Positions 33,276 to 41,279 of a DNA stretch of 64,000 bases are shown here, piece by piece; the first letter of the stretch is position 1; every line of letters starts with the position of its first letter. A program made the translations under genes and the position numbers. The notes under the pieces are model-generated. The model was not told the origin of the DNA. It was given only the letters and a program-made list of their open reading frames with translations, and did not search any database. The DNA is from Aerococcaceae bacterium zg-252 (GTDB lineage Bacteria > Bacillota > Bacilli > Lactobacillales > Aerococcaceae), in NCBI GenBank assembly GCA_016237705.1, contig CP066204.1, positions 1,734,001-1,798,000 on the forward strand. The letters are read 5' to 3'.

Positions 33276-35012
33276 TTATGCATTTGCAGCTTCAACGGCT
33301 GCGTTTACTAGGGCAACAACTTCATCAGCTGTTGTACATTCATTAATTGCTTTATCAGCTAATGCTTGCATATCAGATAAGTTCAATTTACTAATTAAGC
33401 TACGAGTTTTTAATACACTTGTAGCACTCATTGAGAACTCATCTAATCCCATACCTAATAATAATGGCACAGCTGTTTGATCTCCCGCCATCTCACCACA
33501 CATACCTGTCCATTTACCTTCTTTATGAGAAGAATCAATGACATGTTTGATTAATGTTAAGATAGACGGATTATACGGTTGATACAAGTATGACACTTGT
33601 TCATTCATACGGTCTGCAGCCATTGTATATTGAATTAAATCATTTGTTCCGATTGAGAAGAAATCTACTTCCTTAGCAAATTGATGTGCCAATACTGCTG
33701 CTGCAGGAATTTCAATCATGATACCTACTTGAATAGCATCTGAAACAGCTACACCTTCTTTTACTAATTCTGCTTTAGTTTCATCTAAGATTGCTTTAGC
33801 TGAACGGAATTCTGCTAATGTCGCAATCATTGGGAACATAATACGCAAGTTACCATGTACAGACGCACGCAATAAAGCACGCAATTGTGTTTTAAACATA
33901 TCTTTACGGTCTAATGAAATACGAATCGCACGATAACCTAAGAATGGGTTCATTTCGTGTGGCAATGTTAAGTAAGGTAACTCTTTATCCCCACCGATAT
34001 CCATTGTACGAACGACAACACCTTTACCTTCCATTGATTCCAATACAGTTTTGTATGCTTCGTATTGCTCATCTTCAGTTGGAAAATCTGATGCATCCAT
34101 ATATAAGAATTCAGTACGGTATAAACCAACACCTTCAGCACCATTTTCTAAAACACCTTTGACATCTTTAGGTGTTCCGATATTGGCAGCTATTTCAACA
34201 TGATGTCCGTCTTTTGTAACAGACGGTGCAGCCACTAATTTTTCCCATTCTGCTTTTTGTGCATCATAGGCAGCTGCTTTCGCTTGATATTCAGCGATTT
34301 CATCTTGCGTTGGGTTCACTAAAACAACACCTTCTAACGCATCAACGATTAATACATCGCCGTCTTTAACGATTTCAGTAACATTTTTTGTACCTACAAT
34401 CGCTGGTATTTCTAATGAACGTGCCATGATAGCAGAATGCGATGTACGTCCACCAATATTTGTCACAAATGCTTTAACAAATTGTTTATTCAATTGTGCC
34501 GTATCACTTGGTGTTAAATCATGAGCGATAACAATTACTTCTTCATCAATTGTTGCTGGGCTTGGTAATTTCACACCTAATAATGCTGCTAATACACGTT
34601 CAGAAACATCTTTGATGTCTGCTGCACGCTCTTGCATATAAGGATTATCTTCCATACCAGCAAATAAATTAATAAAGAAAGTCGATACTTGATGTAATGC
34701 TGCTTCTGCATTTACTTTTTCAGTTTGAATATGATTTTTTACTTGATCCGTAAATTCAGGATCTTGTAAAACTAATAAATGTGCCTCAAATACTTGCGCT
34801 TCTTCTGCGCCTAATGATTCTTTCGCAATATCACGAATTTTTGAAACTTCTGTAATTGCTTGAGCATAGGCAGCATCCAAACGTGCAATTTCTAATTGGC
34901 TATCTTCGGTCTGTTTGGTTTCAAAACTTAAATCAGGTTCGGTTAAAAGATAAACAGGAGCAATAGCAATGCCATCACTCGCTGCAATCCCAGTTAGTTT
35001 CACTGTACTCAT
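33276..35012 (-). CDS. ptsI: PTS enzyme I (phosphoenolpyruvate-protein phosphotransferase)
   Basis: Enzyme I takes phosphate from PEP and passes it to HPr, the first step of all PTS sugar uptake. The active His lies in [21 protein letters not shown] near residue 190. The PEP-binding C-terminal domain includes [44 protein letters not shown] and the catalytic Cys in [11 protein letters not shown]. Length, 578 residues, is normal. It starts 1 nt after ptsH stops. Confidence 0.96.
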   Translation of the reverse strand: MSTVKLTGIAASDGIAIAPVYLLTEPDLSFETKQTEDSQLEIARLDAAYAQAITEVSKIRDIAKESLGAEEAQVFEAHLLVLQDPEFTDQVKNHIQTEKVNAEAALHQVSTFFINLFAGMEDNPYMQERAADIKDVSERVLAALLGVKLPSPATIDEEVIVIAHDLTPSDTAQLNKQFVKAFVTNIGGRTSHSAIMARSLEIPAIVGTKNVTEIVKDGDVLIVDALEGVVLVNPTQDEIAEYQAKAAAYDAQKAEWEKLVAAPSVTKDGHHVEIAANIGTPKDVKGVLENGAEGVGLYRTEFLYMDASDFPTEDEQYEAYKTVLESMEGKGVVVRTMDIGGDKELPYLTLPHEMNPFLGYRAIRISLDRKDMFKTQLRALLRASVHGNLRIMFPMIATLAEFRSAKAILDETKAELVKEGVAVSDAIQVGIMIEIPAAAVLAHQFAKEVDFFSIGTNDLIQYTMAADRMNEQVSYLYQPYNPSILTLIKHVIDSSHKEGKWTGMCGEMAGDQTAVPLLLGMGLDEFSMSATSVLKTRSLISKLNLSDMQALADKAINECTTADEVVALVNAAVEAANA

Positions 35013-35013
35013 A

Positions 35014-35280
35014 TTAATTCGCTAAACCTTCATTTTTCATTGTTTCAGCAACTGCTGCGATTGCTTCTGCTTCATCAGCACCTTCAGCTGTAATCGTAAC
35101 ATCAGCACCTTGACCAACACCTAAAGACATAACGCCCATGATTGATTTTAAGTTAACTGATTTACCTTTATACTCTAAGTTTAAATCTGAAGAAAACTTG
35201 CTCGCAGTTTGCACTAATAAAGTTGCAGGACGTGCGTGGATTCCTGTTTCAGCTACTACATGAAATTCTTTCTTTTCCAT
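35014..35280 (-). CDS. ptsH: phosphocarrier protein HPr
   Basis: This 88-residue protein has phosphorylatable His15 (GIHARPA) and the regulatory Ser46 ([12 protein letters not shown]), the site for HPr kinase that turns HPr into the CcpA co-repressor. Both sites being intact supports classical Firmicutes catabolite control in this organism. It heads ptsHI. Leader palindrome at 35321-35339. Confidence 0.97.
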   Translation of the reverse strand: MEKKEFHVVAETGIHARPATLLVQTASKFSSDLNLEYKGKSVNLKSIMGVMSLGVGQGADVTITAEGADEAEAIAAVAETMKNEGLAN

Positions 35281-35320
35281 AATACAATACCCCTTTAATA
35301 ATAGTTGTTTGTTCAGAGTC

Positions 35321-35339
35321 TATTTGAATACTTCAAATA
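35321..35339. promoter_or_regulatory. Palindrome in the ptsH leader or promoter
   Basis: TATTTGAATACTTCAAATA has 8-bp perfect arms around TAC, 40-60 nt upstream of the ptsH start. It could be a regulator site or a small RNA hairpin; no known consensus fits. A promoter for ptsHI could not be placed with confidence. Confidence 0.4.
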
Positions 35340-35469
35340 CACCCTATCATAGTTAAGAATAACATTTTTTTTATATTTGAACAACCTTTAACCACTATTT
35401 TAATGCAATTTTTCGGTTTTTCTTATCAAAAATCTTTCTACTTTAATCTCCGGTCCTTTAAACAATTCA

Positions 35470-35507
35470 AAGAGTGCTAATAAGCATTCCTACTTATCAG
35501 CACTCTT
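35470..35507 (-). terminator. Hairpin downstream of the DUF1827 gene
   Basis: Arms 35470-35484 and 35493-35507 pair over 14 of 15 positions. The T-tract is weak on the minus strand and better on the plus strand (CAATTTTT). Confidence 0.6.
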
Positions 35508-35542
35508 CAATTTTTCTGCCTTTAACACAATATTAAACATAA

Positions 35543-35818
35543 TTAACGCAATTCAATTTCAATGAAATTATTCCCATGTAAAATTTCTAAATCTTTGACA
35601 TTACAATTAGGAAATAACTTACCGATGACAAAATCAATTTCGCGTTCACGTATTGGACGTTGTTTATTGATGATAACAAGGTTTTGATGCGTACTTGCTT
35701 TAGTGTTTATTACAGTACTTTTTCCTAAAGAAAATACACGAACAGATTCTGTATCAGTATTTTCTAGTTGACGGCATACCAGGTCGGAGTGACTATTCGT
35801 AACATCAATTAATTTCAT
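35543..35818 (-). CDS. DUF1827 family protein
   Basis: This 91-residue protein of a family largely confined to Lactobacillales reads MKLIDVTNSHSDLVCRQLENTDTESVRVFSLGKSTVI and then LVIINKQRPIREREIDFVIGKLF. Its function is unknown. It is monocistronic between ptsHI and the infC operon, with AAAGGA before the ATG. Confidence 0.85.
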   Translation of the reverse strand: MKLIDVTNSHSDLVCRQLENTDTESVRVFSLGKSTVINTKASTHQNLVIINKQRPIREREIDFVIGKLFPNCNVKDLEILHGNNFIEIELR

Positions 35819-36042
35819 ATAATTATTCCTTTCGATGCATAGAGCAAGACGTAAAATCTAAGGGCTGGTGCATAATGACAATCTGTTTTCCAATATCATT
35901 TTCGGCTAACCATGAACTGTATATTACTTAATTTTAATTATAAGCCTCTTTACATCAAAATAACAGTGAAATTATAAAAAAAACATGAAAAACACACAGA
36001 ATTTCTGCTGCACTGTCTTTATCTCCCGAACAAATCAAATAA

Positions 36043-36070
36043 AAGCACTTGAATCGAAATCCAAGTGCTT
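36043..36070 (-). terminator. Terminator of infC-rpmI-rplT
   Basis: A 9-bp stem, AAGCACTTG with CAAGTGCTT (36043-36051, 36062-36070), is followed by AT-rich sequence on the minus strand. Nothing else is visible in the gap to 35819. Confidence 0.75.
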
Positions 36071-36099
36071 TATTGTAGTTCTCACGAACCTATTTTTAA

Positions 36100-36456
36100 T
36101 TATGCTAATGCTTTTTTAGCTTGTTCAACTAATGCAGTGAAAGCTGCAGCGTCGTTGATTGCTAATTCAGATAACATTTTACGGTTTACTTCAATACCAG
36201 CTTTTTTCAAACCATTCATTAATACTGAGTAGCTGATGCCGTTCATACGAGCAGCTGCATTGATACGTGTAATCCATAAGCGACGGAAGTCACGTTTTTT
36301 CTGACGACGGTCACGGTATGCATAAGTGTATGATTTCATTACTTGCTGTTTAGCAGTTTTGAATAATACGCTCTTTGCTCCATAGTAACCTTTAGCTAAT
36401 TTTAATGTACGTTTACGACGTTGACGAGTAACATATCCACCTTTAACACGTGCCAT
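36100..36456 (-). CDS. rplT: 50S ribosomal protein L20
   Basis: This 118-residue protein starts [28 protein letters not shown], as in all L20s. L20 binds 23S rRNA early in 50S assembly and, in Bacillus, also represses its own operon by binding the infC leader. It is last in infC-rpmI-rplT. Confidence 0.98.
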   Translation of the reverse strand: MARVKGGYVTRQRRKRTLKLAKGYYGAKSVLFKTAKQQVMKSYTYAYRDRRQKKRDFRRLWITRINAAARMNGISYSVLMNGLKKAGIEVNRKMLSELAINDAAAFTALVEQAKKALA

Positions 36457-36485
36457 GTTTCATTACCTCCTTGAATTATTTAGAA

Positions 36486-36683
36486 TTATAGTGCTGAAAT
36501 CATTTGTTTAACACGCTTGTAATCTGTTGCGTGAACTAAACCTGATTTACGTAAGTGACGTTTTTGTTTAGTAGTTTTACGTGGTGCTAAGTGGCTACGG
36601 TATGCTTTAGCACGTTTTAATTTTCCTGTACCTGTACGTTTAACACGTTTAGCTAATCCGCGGTGAGTTTTTTGTTTTGGCAT
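36486..36683 (-). CDS. rpmI: 50S ribosomal protein L35
   Basis: This 65-residue protein reads [46 protein letters not shown], the L35 pattern. It lies between infC and rplT, with GGAGGA before the ATG. Confidence 0.98.
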   Translation of the reverse strand: MPKQKTHRGLAKRVKRTGTGKLKRAKAYRSHLAPRKTTKQKRHLRKSGLVHATDYKRVKQMISAL

Positions 36684-36706
36684 GATAATTCCTCCTGAAA
36701 AAAATA

Positions 36707-37225
36707 TTATTCTGCTGATTTAAGTGGTGCTAGCATAATAAACATACTACGCCCGTCCATTTTTGGTTGAGACTCAACAGTTGATACTTCTTTTGTATCT
36801 TCAATGAAATCTTCTAAGACATCACGTCCTAAATCTTTATGCGTAATCGCACGTCCTCTAAAACGAATAGTTGCTTTTACTTTATCGCCACTTTCCAAAA
36901 ACTTAATTGCTTGGCGCAATTTTGTGTTGTAATCGTGGTCTTCAATCGAAGGACTCAGTCTTACTTCTTTCACTGTGATAATTTTTTGATTTTTACGTTG
37001 TTCTTTCTCTTTCTTTTGCATTTCGTATCGATACTTACCGTAATCCATGATTCTGGCAACAGGTGGTTGAGCTTGTGGCGATACTAATACTAAGTCAAGT
37101 CCGAAAGATTCTGCAATGGTTAACGCATCATTAAGAGATTTTACTCCGATTTGTTCACCATCTCCACCAATCACACGTAATTCGCGTGCTCGGATTTCTT
37201 CGTTAATTGGTAATTCTTTAACGAT
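36707..37225 (-). CDS. infC: translation initiation factor IF-3, probable AUC start
   Basis: IF-3 checks the start codon and initiator tRNA on the 30S subunit. The N domain reads [23 protein letters not shown], and the linker and C domain [16 protein letters not shown] and [14 protein letters not shown] place the start at the ATC codon at 37225: GGAGG lies 8 nt upstream and the product has 172 residues. The nearest ATG (37240) overlaps that ribosome site. infC starts with AUU in E. coli and Bacillus, so that IF-3 limits its own synthesis; AUC fits the same logic. Confidence 0.93.
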   Translation of the reverse strand: MVKELPINEEIRARELRVIGGDGEQIGVKSLNDALTIAESFGLDLVLVSPQAQPPVARIMDYGKYRYEMQKKEKEQRKNQKIITVKEVRLSPSIEDHDYNTKLRQAIKFLESGDKVKATIRFRGRAITHKDLGRDVLEDFIEDTKEVSTVESQPKMDGRSMFIMLAPLKSAE

Positions 37226-37277
37226 AAAGTCCACCTCCATATATTTCTTGAGCGGCAAGTAGTATCCGCAATGCAAT

Positions 37278-37310
37278 AAAAAAAGCCAGTTTAACTTTTG
37301 TTAAACTCGC
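37278..37310 (-). terminator. Leader attenuator terminator upstream of infC
   Basis: A GCCAGTTTAAC / GTTAAACTCGC stem (37285-37295, 37300-37310) with seven T lies in the untranslated leader before infC. This is the position of the L20-controlled attenuator in Bacillus-type infC leaders. Confidence 0.8.
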
Positions 37311-37414
37311 CGTGTTCTGTACACAAGTCAAAATAAATGACTGTCGTATAATATTTGCCAACACACTTACAGCATGTCTGGCGAGAAACGGCGGTTTCTA
37401 CTTGTTTTCTCAAC
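37311..37414 (-). ncRNA. Probable L20 leader (infC operon autoregulation)
   Basis: About 100 nt between the transcription start and the attenuator can fold into alternative structures: GCCG/CGGC-type segments near 37388-37393 and 37309-37313, and repeated CGCC/GGCG near 37379-37384. An rRNA-like L20-binding site that competes with the terminator is expected by analogy with Bacillus. I cannot verify the L20-binding motif by eye. Confidence 0.55.
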
Positions 37415-37420
37415 TTTTAT

Positions 37421-37449
37421 ATCTTAACATATAAAAAATAGCATTGCAA
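37421..37449 (-). promoter_or_regulatory. infC operon promoter
   Basis: The -35 TTGCAA (37444-37449) and -10 TAAGAT (37421-37426) are 17 bp apart on the minus strand. Initiation near 37414 gives a leader of about 190 nt. Confidence 0.65.
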
Positions 37450-37528
37450 CTAATTTTTACAGGAATTATTTTGTTGCAAGTAGCCACCGTTTTTATTCTC
37501 TACCATAACAAATCGTTGTCGTACTCTA

Positions 37529-38437
37529 TCACATCGGTGTGCCGTCTATGTCTTCCAAACGGTAATGTGTCGATTGATAGACGTCATTAATCCAATTATG
37601 ATAGAACAAATAGGCATGTGAACGCCATGTATTCATCGGTTGATTTTGTAAGTAATAATGCTCCGGCTCAGCCGTATCCATTCCTTTAGCCTGGTCACGT
37701 TGATATTCACCATCTAAAGAATGCGTATCATACTCCCAATGCCCCAAAATAAAAATATTATGGTCATCATCGGAAATTAAGATGCTCGGTCCAAATGCTT
37801 GATGATTATCAATCATATGCACCGGTGCTTTTTTCAGTTGTTCGATATTCAAACCCGTATAACGTGATTGAGGCACCATAAATTGGTCATCAAAGCCTCT
37901 AAATAGACGATGTGGTTTTAATAGATGTGACGGATACACACCAAATAATTTTTTATCATACTGAACTTTATCAACTTGATAATGGTGATATAAGCCCGCT
38001 TGAGCTCCCCAACAAATATGTAAAGTGGAAGTGGTATGATTTTGACTCCAATCCATAATCTCTTGTAACTCGTTCCAGTAATCAACTTGTTCAAATGGCA
38101 AAGTTTCTACTGGCGCCCCCGTAATAATCATCGCATCATAACGGTGTTGTCGTATCTCTTCAAACGTATAATAAAATTTGGACAGATGCCCTAAACTTGT
38201 ATTTTTATGTTCGTGCGTTGAAATACGCAAAAAATCAACTTCTATTTGCAATGGACTTTGACTAATTAAACGCAATAATTGTGTTTCCGTATCAATTTTA
38301 TTCGGCATTAAATTTAAAATAATAAATTTCAACGGGCGAATATCTTGATGTTTCGCTCTTTCGTCATTAATCGCAAAAATATCTTCTTGTTTCAAAATAG
38401 CTTTCGCTGGAAAATCATCTTTCAATGTAATTGGCAT
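37529..38437 (-). CDS. metA: homoserine O-acetyltransferase (MetA type)
   Basis: MetA activates homoserine for methionine synthesis. The start at ATG 38437 (AGGAGG upstream) puts the catalytic Cys at 142 (HICWGAQAG) and His and Glu at 233 and 235 (LGHWEYD), matching E. coli numbering closely. Residue 111 is Glu (GAPVETLPFEQV). In this family Glu111 marks acetyl-CoA use, while Gly marks succinyl-CoA, so it should be an acetyltransferase. No S-box or Met T-box is visible upstream; a repeat remnant sits there instead. Confidence 0.92.
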   Translation of the reverse strand: MPITLKDDFPAKAILKQEDIFAINDERAKHQDIRPLKFIILNLMPNKIDTETQLLRLISQSPLQIEVDFLRISTHEHKNTSLGHLSKFYYTFEEIRQHRYDAMIITGAPVETLPFEQVDYWNELQEIMDWSQNHTTSTLHICWGAQAGLYHHYQVDKVQYDKKLFGVYPSHLLKPHRLFRGFDDQFMVPQSRYTGLNIEQLKKAPVHMIDNHQAFGPSILISDDDHNIFILGHWEYDTHSLDGEYQRDQAKGMDTAEPEHYYLQNQPMNTWRSHAYLFYHNWINDVYQSTHYRLEDIDGTPM

Positions 38438-38462
38438 GCTGTTCCTCCTATCTCTGCTCATT

Positions 38463-38502
38463 CAGACTGCCTTAACAGTCGCACTCACACTTTGTTTTAT
38501 TC
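38463..38502. repeat. Remnant of the intergenic repeat (metA upstream)
   Basis: GACTGCC...CAGTC followed by GCACTCACACTTTGTTTTATTC matches the right edge of the family; most of the central hairpin is missing. It overlaps the stop codon of the upstream membrane protein. Confidence 0.6.
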
Positions 38503-39654
38503 TGTTTTGTCATAAAAACGTTCAATCGGTACACTCACAATAATCAAAAATACATATGCTGTCTGCAACCAGACTATTGAAACATCCATTAGTCCATGAA
38601 CTAAAACAGCACATATCGTAGCAGCAATTAACGCTACTTCTTTAATTCCCTGACGTGCTCGTAACTGTCGTAAAATTGTTCTAATAAATGGGACTAACGC
38701 ATTCACTAGCAGCATCAGTCCAATCAGTCCATAATTCGCTAATAAATCAATTAATAACTGATGCGAGTGCATATCAGCCTTATCAGTAAATAAATAATAT
38801 AAGTTCAAATAAGCAAAAGCTCCCCTACCGGTTAATGCTCTCGTTTTAAAAATACGCCACCCATTCTCCCAAATCATAAACCGGTCCTCAAAGCCATAGG
38901 CTAAGGATGTAAAACGTGGAAATAAACTCGGCTTCACAATTATAGCCACCAAGCCAATGACTCCTAGCACCAGCAATATCCATGCAATTTTCGGCTTATT
39001 CAATAAGACTAATAAAAACACACTCACTAATATCGTCGGAATTAACATTCTTGAGGCTGTCAACACAACTGCAATATTCATCACACATAACATCAAGAAT
39101 ACACAAGCATACTCCCAACATTTAGTTGCGATTGTCATCCAATAGACACTTACCAATATTGTCATCACTAAAAATAGCCCAAAATAATTCGCATTAAAGA
39201 AAAATGACTCAGCACGAAATTGGGGATTAGACTCTGTTATTATATATCGCCAACCATAATGATGCTCTTGAATGTAACGCCAGTAAGTCCAAATCGCATG
39301 AAAGCTCGACAATGCACCTAGAACACTTATTGTTTTCATTAATACTCGATAGTACGAGAGTGTAACATTTTTACGATAACAAATGACAAAAAAAGTAAAT
39401 GCGAAAAAAACAATCGGCAATAAGCTCCCTTTCAAATTATCATTCAATATTGCACTTATTAAAGCAAATAAAATAAATAACCACCAATCTTTTGATTGGT
39501 TAAGAAATGCTGACCATTCACCACGATATAACCAAAGTAAATATCCGACCACTCCTATAAAAATCGGCCCACTTATGTAAAATGGTAGTATGATACAGGT
39601 AGTTACAATAAAATAAACAATCGGCACCTTTAAGATTGCGAGATTTTTTATCAT
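38497..39654 (-). CDS. O-antigen ligase / Wzy-like polytopic membrane protein
   Basis: This 385-residue protein has about eleven hydrophobic segments and one larger outside loop (about 225-285) with FEDRFMIWENGWRIFKTRALTGRGAF and a later SHQLLIDLLANYGLIG. The RFMIWENGWRIF...GxG and H...NYGxxG patterns are those of the Wzy_C/O-antigen ligase superfamily. In Gram-positives such proteins polymerise or attach surface glycans. No glycosyltransferase is adjacent. Start ATG 39654 uses GGTAGGTG. Confidence 0.85.
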   Translation of the reverse strand: MIKNLAILKVPIVYFIVTTCIILPFYISGPIFIGVVGYLLWLYRGEWSAFLNQSKDWWLFILFALISAILNDNLKGSLLPIVFFAFTFFVICYRKNVTLSYYRVLMKTISVLGALSSFHAIWTYWRYIQEHHYGWRYIITESNPQFRAESFFFNANYFGLFLVMTILVSVYWMTIATKCWEYACVFLMLCVMNIAVVLTASRMLIPTILVSVFLLVLLNKPKIAWILLVLGVIGLVAIIVKPSLFPRFTSLAYGFEDRFMIWENGWRIFKTRALTGRGAFAYLNLYYLFTDKADMHSHQLLIDLLANYGLIGLMLLVNALVPFIRTILRQLRARQGIKEVALIAATICAVLVHGLMDVSIVWLQTAYVFLIIVSVPIERFYDKTE

Positions 39655-39870
39655 ACGATTCACCTACCATTCAAATTAAAAATCTATCATTATTATATAA
39701 TACCTTATTCATTTTCTCTACTAAATTTATGATTTTTTTGTGAAGTTTTCATGTTCTGCATTCAAGTCATGTACACCGAAACGTGTTTTTGTTATAATAA
39801 ATTTTGAAATTTATTTAACGGTTTAATAAAAACTTTAAACCATTAGCACTAAGTTCTAGGAGGTTCTACG

Positions 39871-41097
39871 TTGAAAATATCAAAAAAATTAATCCACAGC
39901 TCGATGCTTGCCCTATTAGCGTCTGCCACATTATTTTCACCTTTAGCTGCACAGGCACAAGTTTCGAAAGTTCCTAATTTATCTGGAGCAGTTCCGGATA
40001 CTGCAGTAGCTGACCCTTTCACAATGCCAGAGGACTACCCGCAAGAGATTATCGATTGGTTTGATAAAAATATTGATTCTCGTTCTTATGTTGTGGTTGA
40101 CGGTGAAACTAATCGTGTTTTAGCTCAACAAGAAGGAAATGTTCGTTATCCTATCGCATCAATGTCAAAAGTTGCGTCAATGTATTTGGTCTATCAAGCC
40201 ATTGCAGACGGTAAACTCAAATTAACAGACAATATTACGATTCCACAAGAAATTGAAGACCACATGTCATTCAACCCTGAAATGTCAGCAATGGGGCTCC
40301 ATGCTGGTGTGGAATACACTGTTGAGGAATTAATTTATGGTGTAATGTTACTTTCAGGTAATGATGCAACTTCTACCTTAATGTGGCACCTATATGGTTC
40401 TGAACAAGAAGCTGTCAAAGCAGTTCGTCAATTATTAACTTCATGGGGTATTACAAATTTCGAGTTTTACACAACTTCAGGTATTCCAATTAAATATTTA
40501 CCTGAATCTATGTGGATTGAAGGCTCTAACGAAACAAACGAGAACAAAATGAGTGCTGCTGATGTTGCCTTAATGGCACAGCACATCGTTACTGATTTTC
40601 CAGAAATCTTAAAAGTAACTTCTTCAATGTCTTATGTTGCGAAAGAAGGCACTGAGTATCAAGTCAACATGGGCAATCCGAACCAATTACTACCTGATTC
40701 AGGAAGTGAACACGCACGCGAAGGTATCACCGGTCTAAAATCAGGTTTTACCGATGATGCTGGTAAAAACTTTGTAGCCGTCGGTACTGAAAATGGCCGT
40801 CAAATCTTCGCTGTTGCAATGGGGCTATTTGACACAGAAGGACAAGGATGGACAAGTTATTGGGAAATTGAAATTTTATTAAATAAATTAGCTGAATTCC
40901 CTGATTTATACAAAAACGAAGCATTACCAAGCAACTTGCCAAAAGAGCCTGAAATGCCTGAAGAAGAAACAACACAATCTGACTCAACAGATAAAGATAC
41001 TAAAGAGATGTTACGTGAACAAGGAATTTCTGACGAAAATCGTCGAGATAATCCAATTACCAACTTCATGAAAGGTATCTTCAATATTTTCAAATAA
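39871..41097 (+). CDS. dacA: D-alanyl-D-alanine carboxypeptidase (PBP5-type, peptidase S11)
   Basis: This 408-residue enzyme trims the terminal D-Ala from peptidoglycan stem peptides. It has a signal peptide (LIHSSMLALLASATLFSPLAAQAQ), the active serine in SMSK (Ser97, Lys100), SGN (162-164) and KSG (290-292). The C-terminus ends with an amphipathic NFMKGIFNIFK that could bind the membrane, as in other PBP5s. The start is TTG with AGGAGG. A TATAAT at 39793-39798 likely drives it. Confidence 0.94.
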   Translation: MKISKKLIHSSMLALLASATLFSPLAAQAQVSKVPNLSGAVPDTAVADPFTMPEDYPQEIIDWFDKNIDSRSYVVVDGETNRVLAQQEGNVRYPIASMSKVASMYLVYQAIADGKLKLTDNITIPQEIEDHMSFNPEMSAMGLHAGVEYTVEELIYGVMLLSGNDATSTLMWHLYGSEQEAVKAVRQLLTSWGITNFEFYTTSGIPIKYLPESMWIEGSNETNENKMSAADVALMAQHIVTDFPEILKVTSSMSYVAKEGTEYQVNMGNPNQLLPDSGSEHAREGITGLKSGFTDDAGKNFVAVGTENGRQIFAVAMGLFDTEGQGWTSYWEIEILLNKLAEFPDLYKNEALPSNLPKEPEMPEEETTQSDSTDKDTKEMLREQGISDENRRDNPITNFMKGIFNIFK

Positions 41098-41107
41098 CAT
41101 TATTCAA

Positions 41108-41140
41108 AATACTCAAGGTCATTTTTCGACTTTGAGTATT
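41108..41140 (+). terminator. Rho-independent terminator of dacA
   Basis: A 13-bp stem, 41108-41120 with 41128-41140 (one mismatch), is followed by TTTTATT. Confidence 0.85.
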
Positions 41141-41151
41141 TTTATTCCGCT

Positions 41152-41215
41152 GTTCGCTCGGCTTAACTTAACACCCACCTTAGAAAACTTGCTCACACTA
41201 TTTCTATTATTTTTC
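41152..41215. repeat. Intergenic repeat remnant (dacA-yfhO)
   Basis: GTTCGCTCGG and the right edge TTGCTCACACTATTTCTATT flank a short centre. It is in the same absolute orientation as other copies although the surrounding genes are on the plus strand. Confidence 0.55.
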
Positions 41216-41279
41216 GATTGTTATTTGAATTTCATGCTATGAAAACGTAAAATAGACTTAACATGTTATGGAGGCATTT

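Noticed and set aside
33072-33346. Plus-strand frames over repeat copy E
   Set aside because: These frames consist of repeat sequence and the opposite strand of ptsI and GNAT; no ribosome site or family match.
38438-38500. SAM riboswitch or methionine T-box before metA
   Set aside because: The gap is only about 60 bp, is largely a repeat remnant and contains no T-box or S-box motif.
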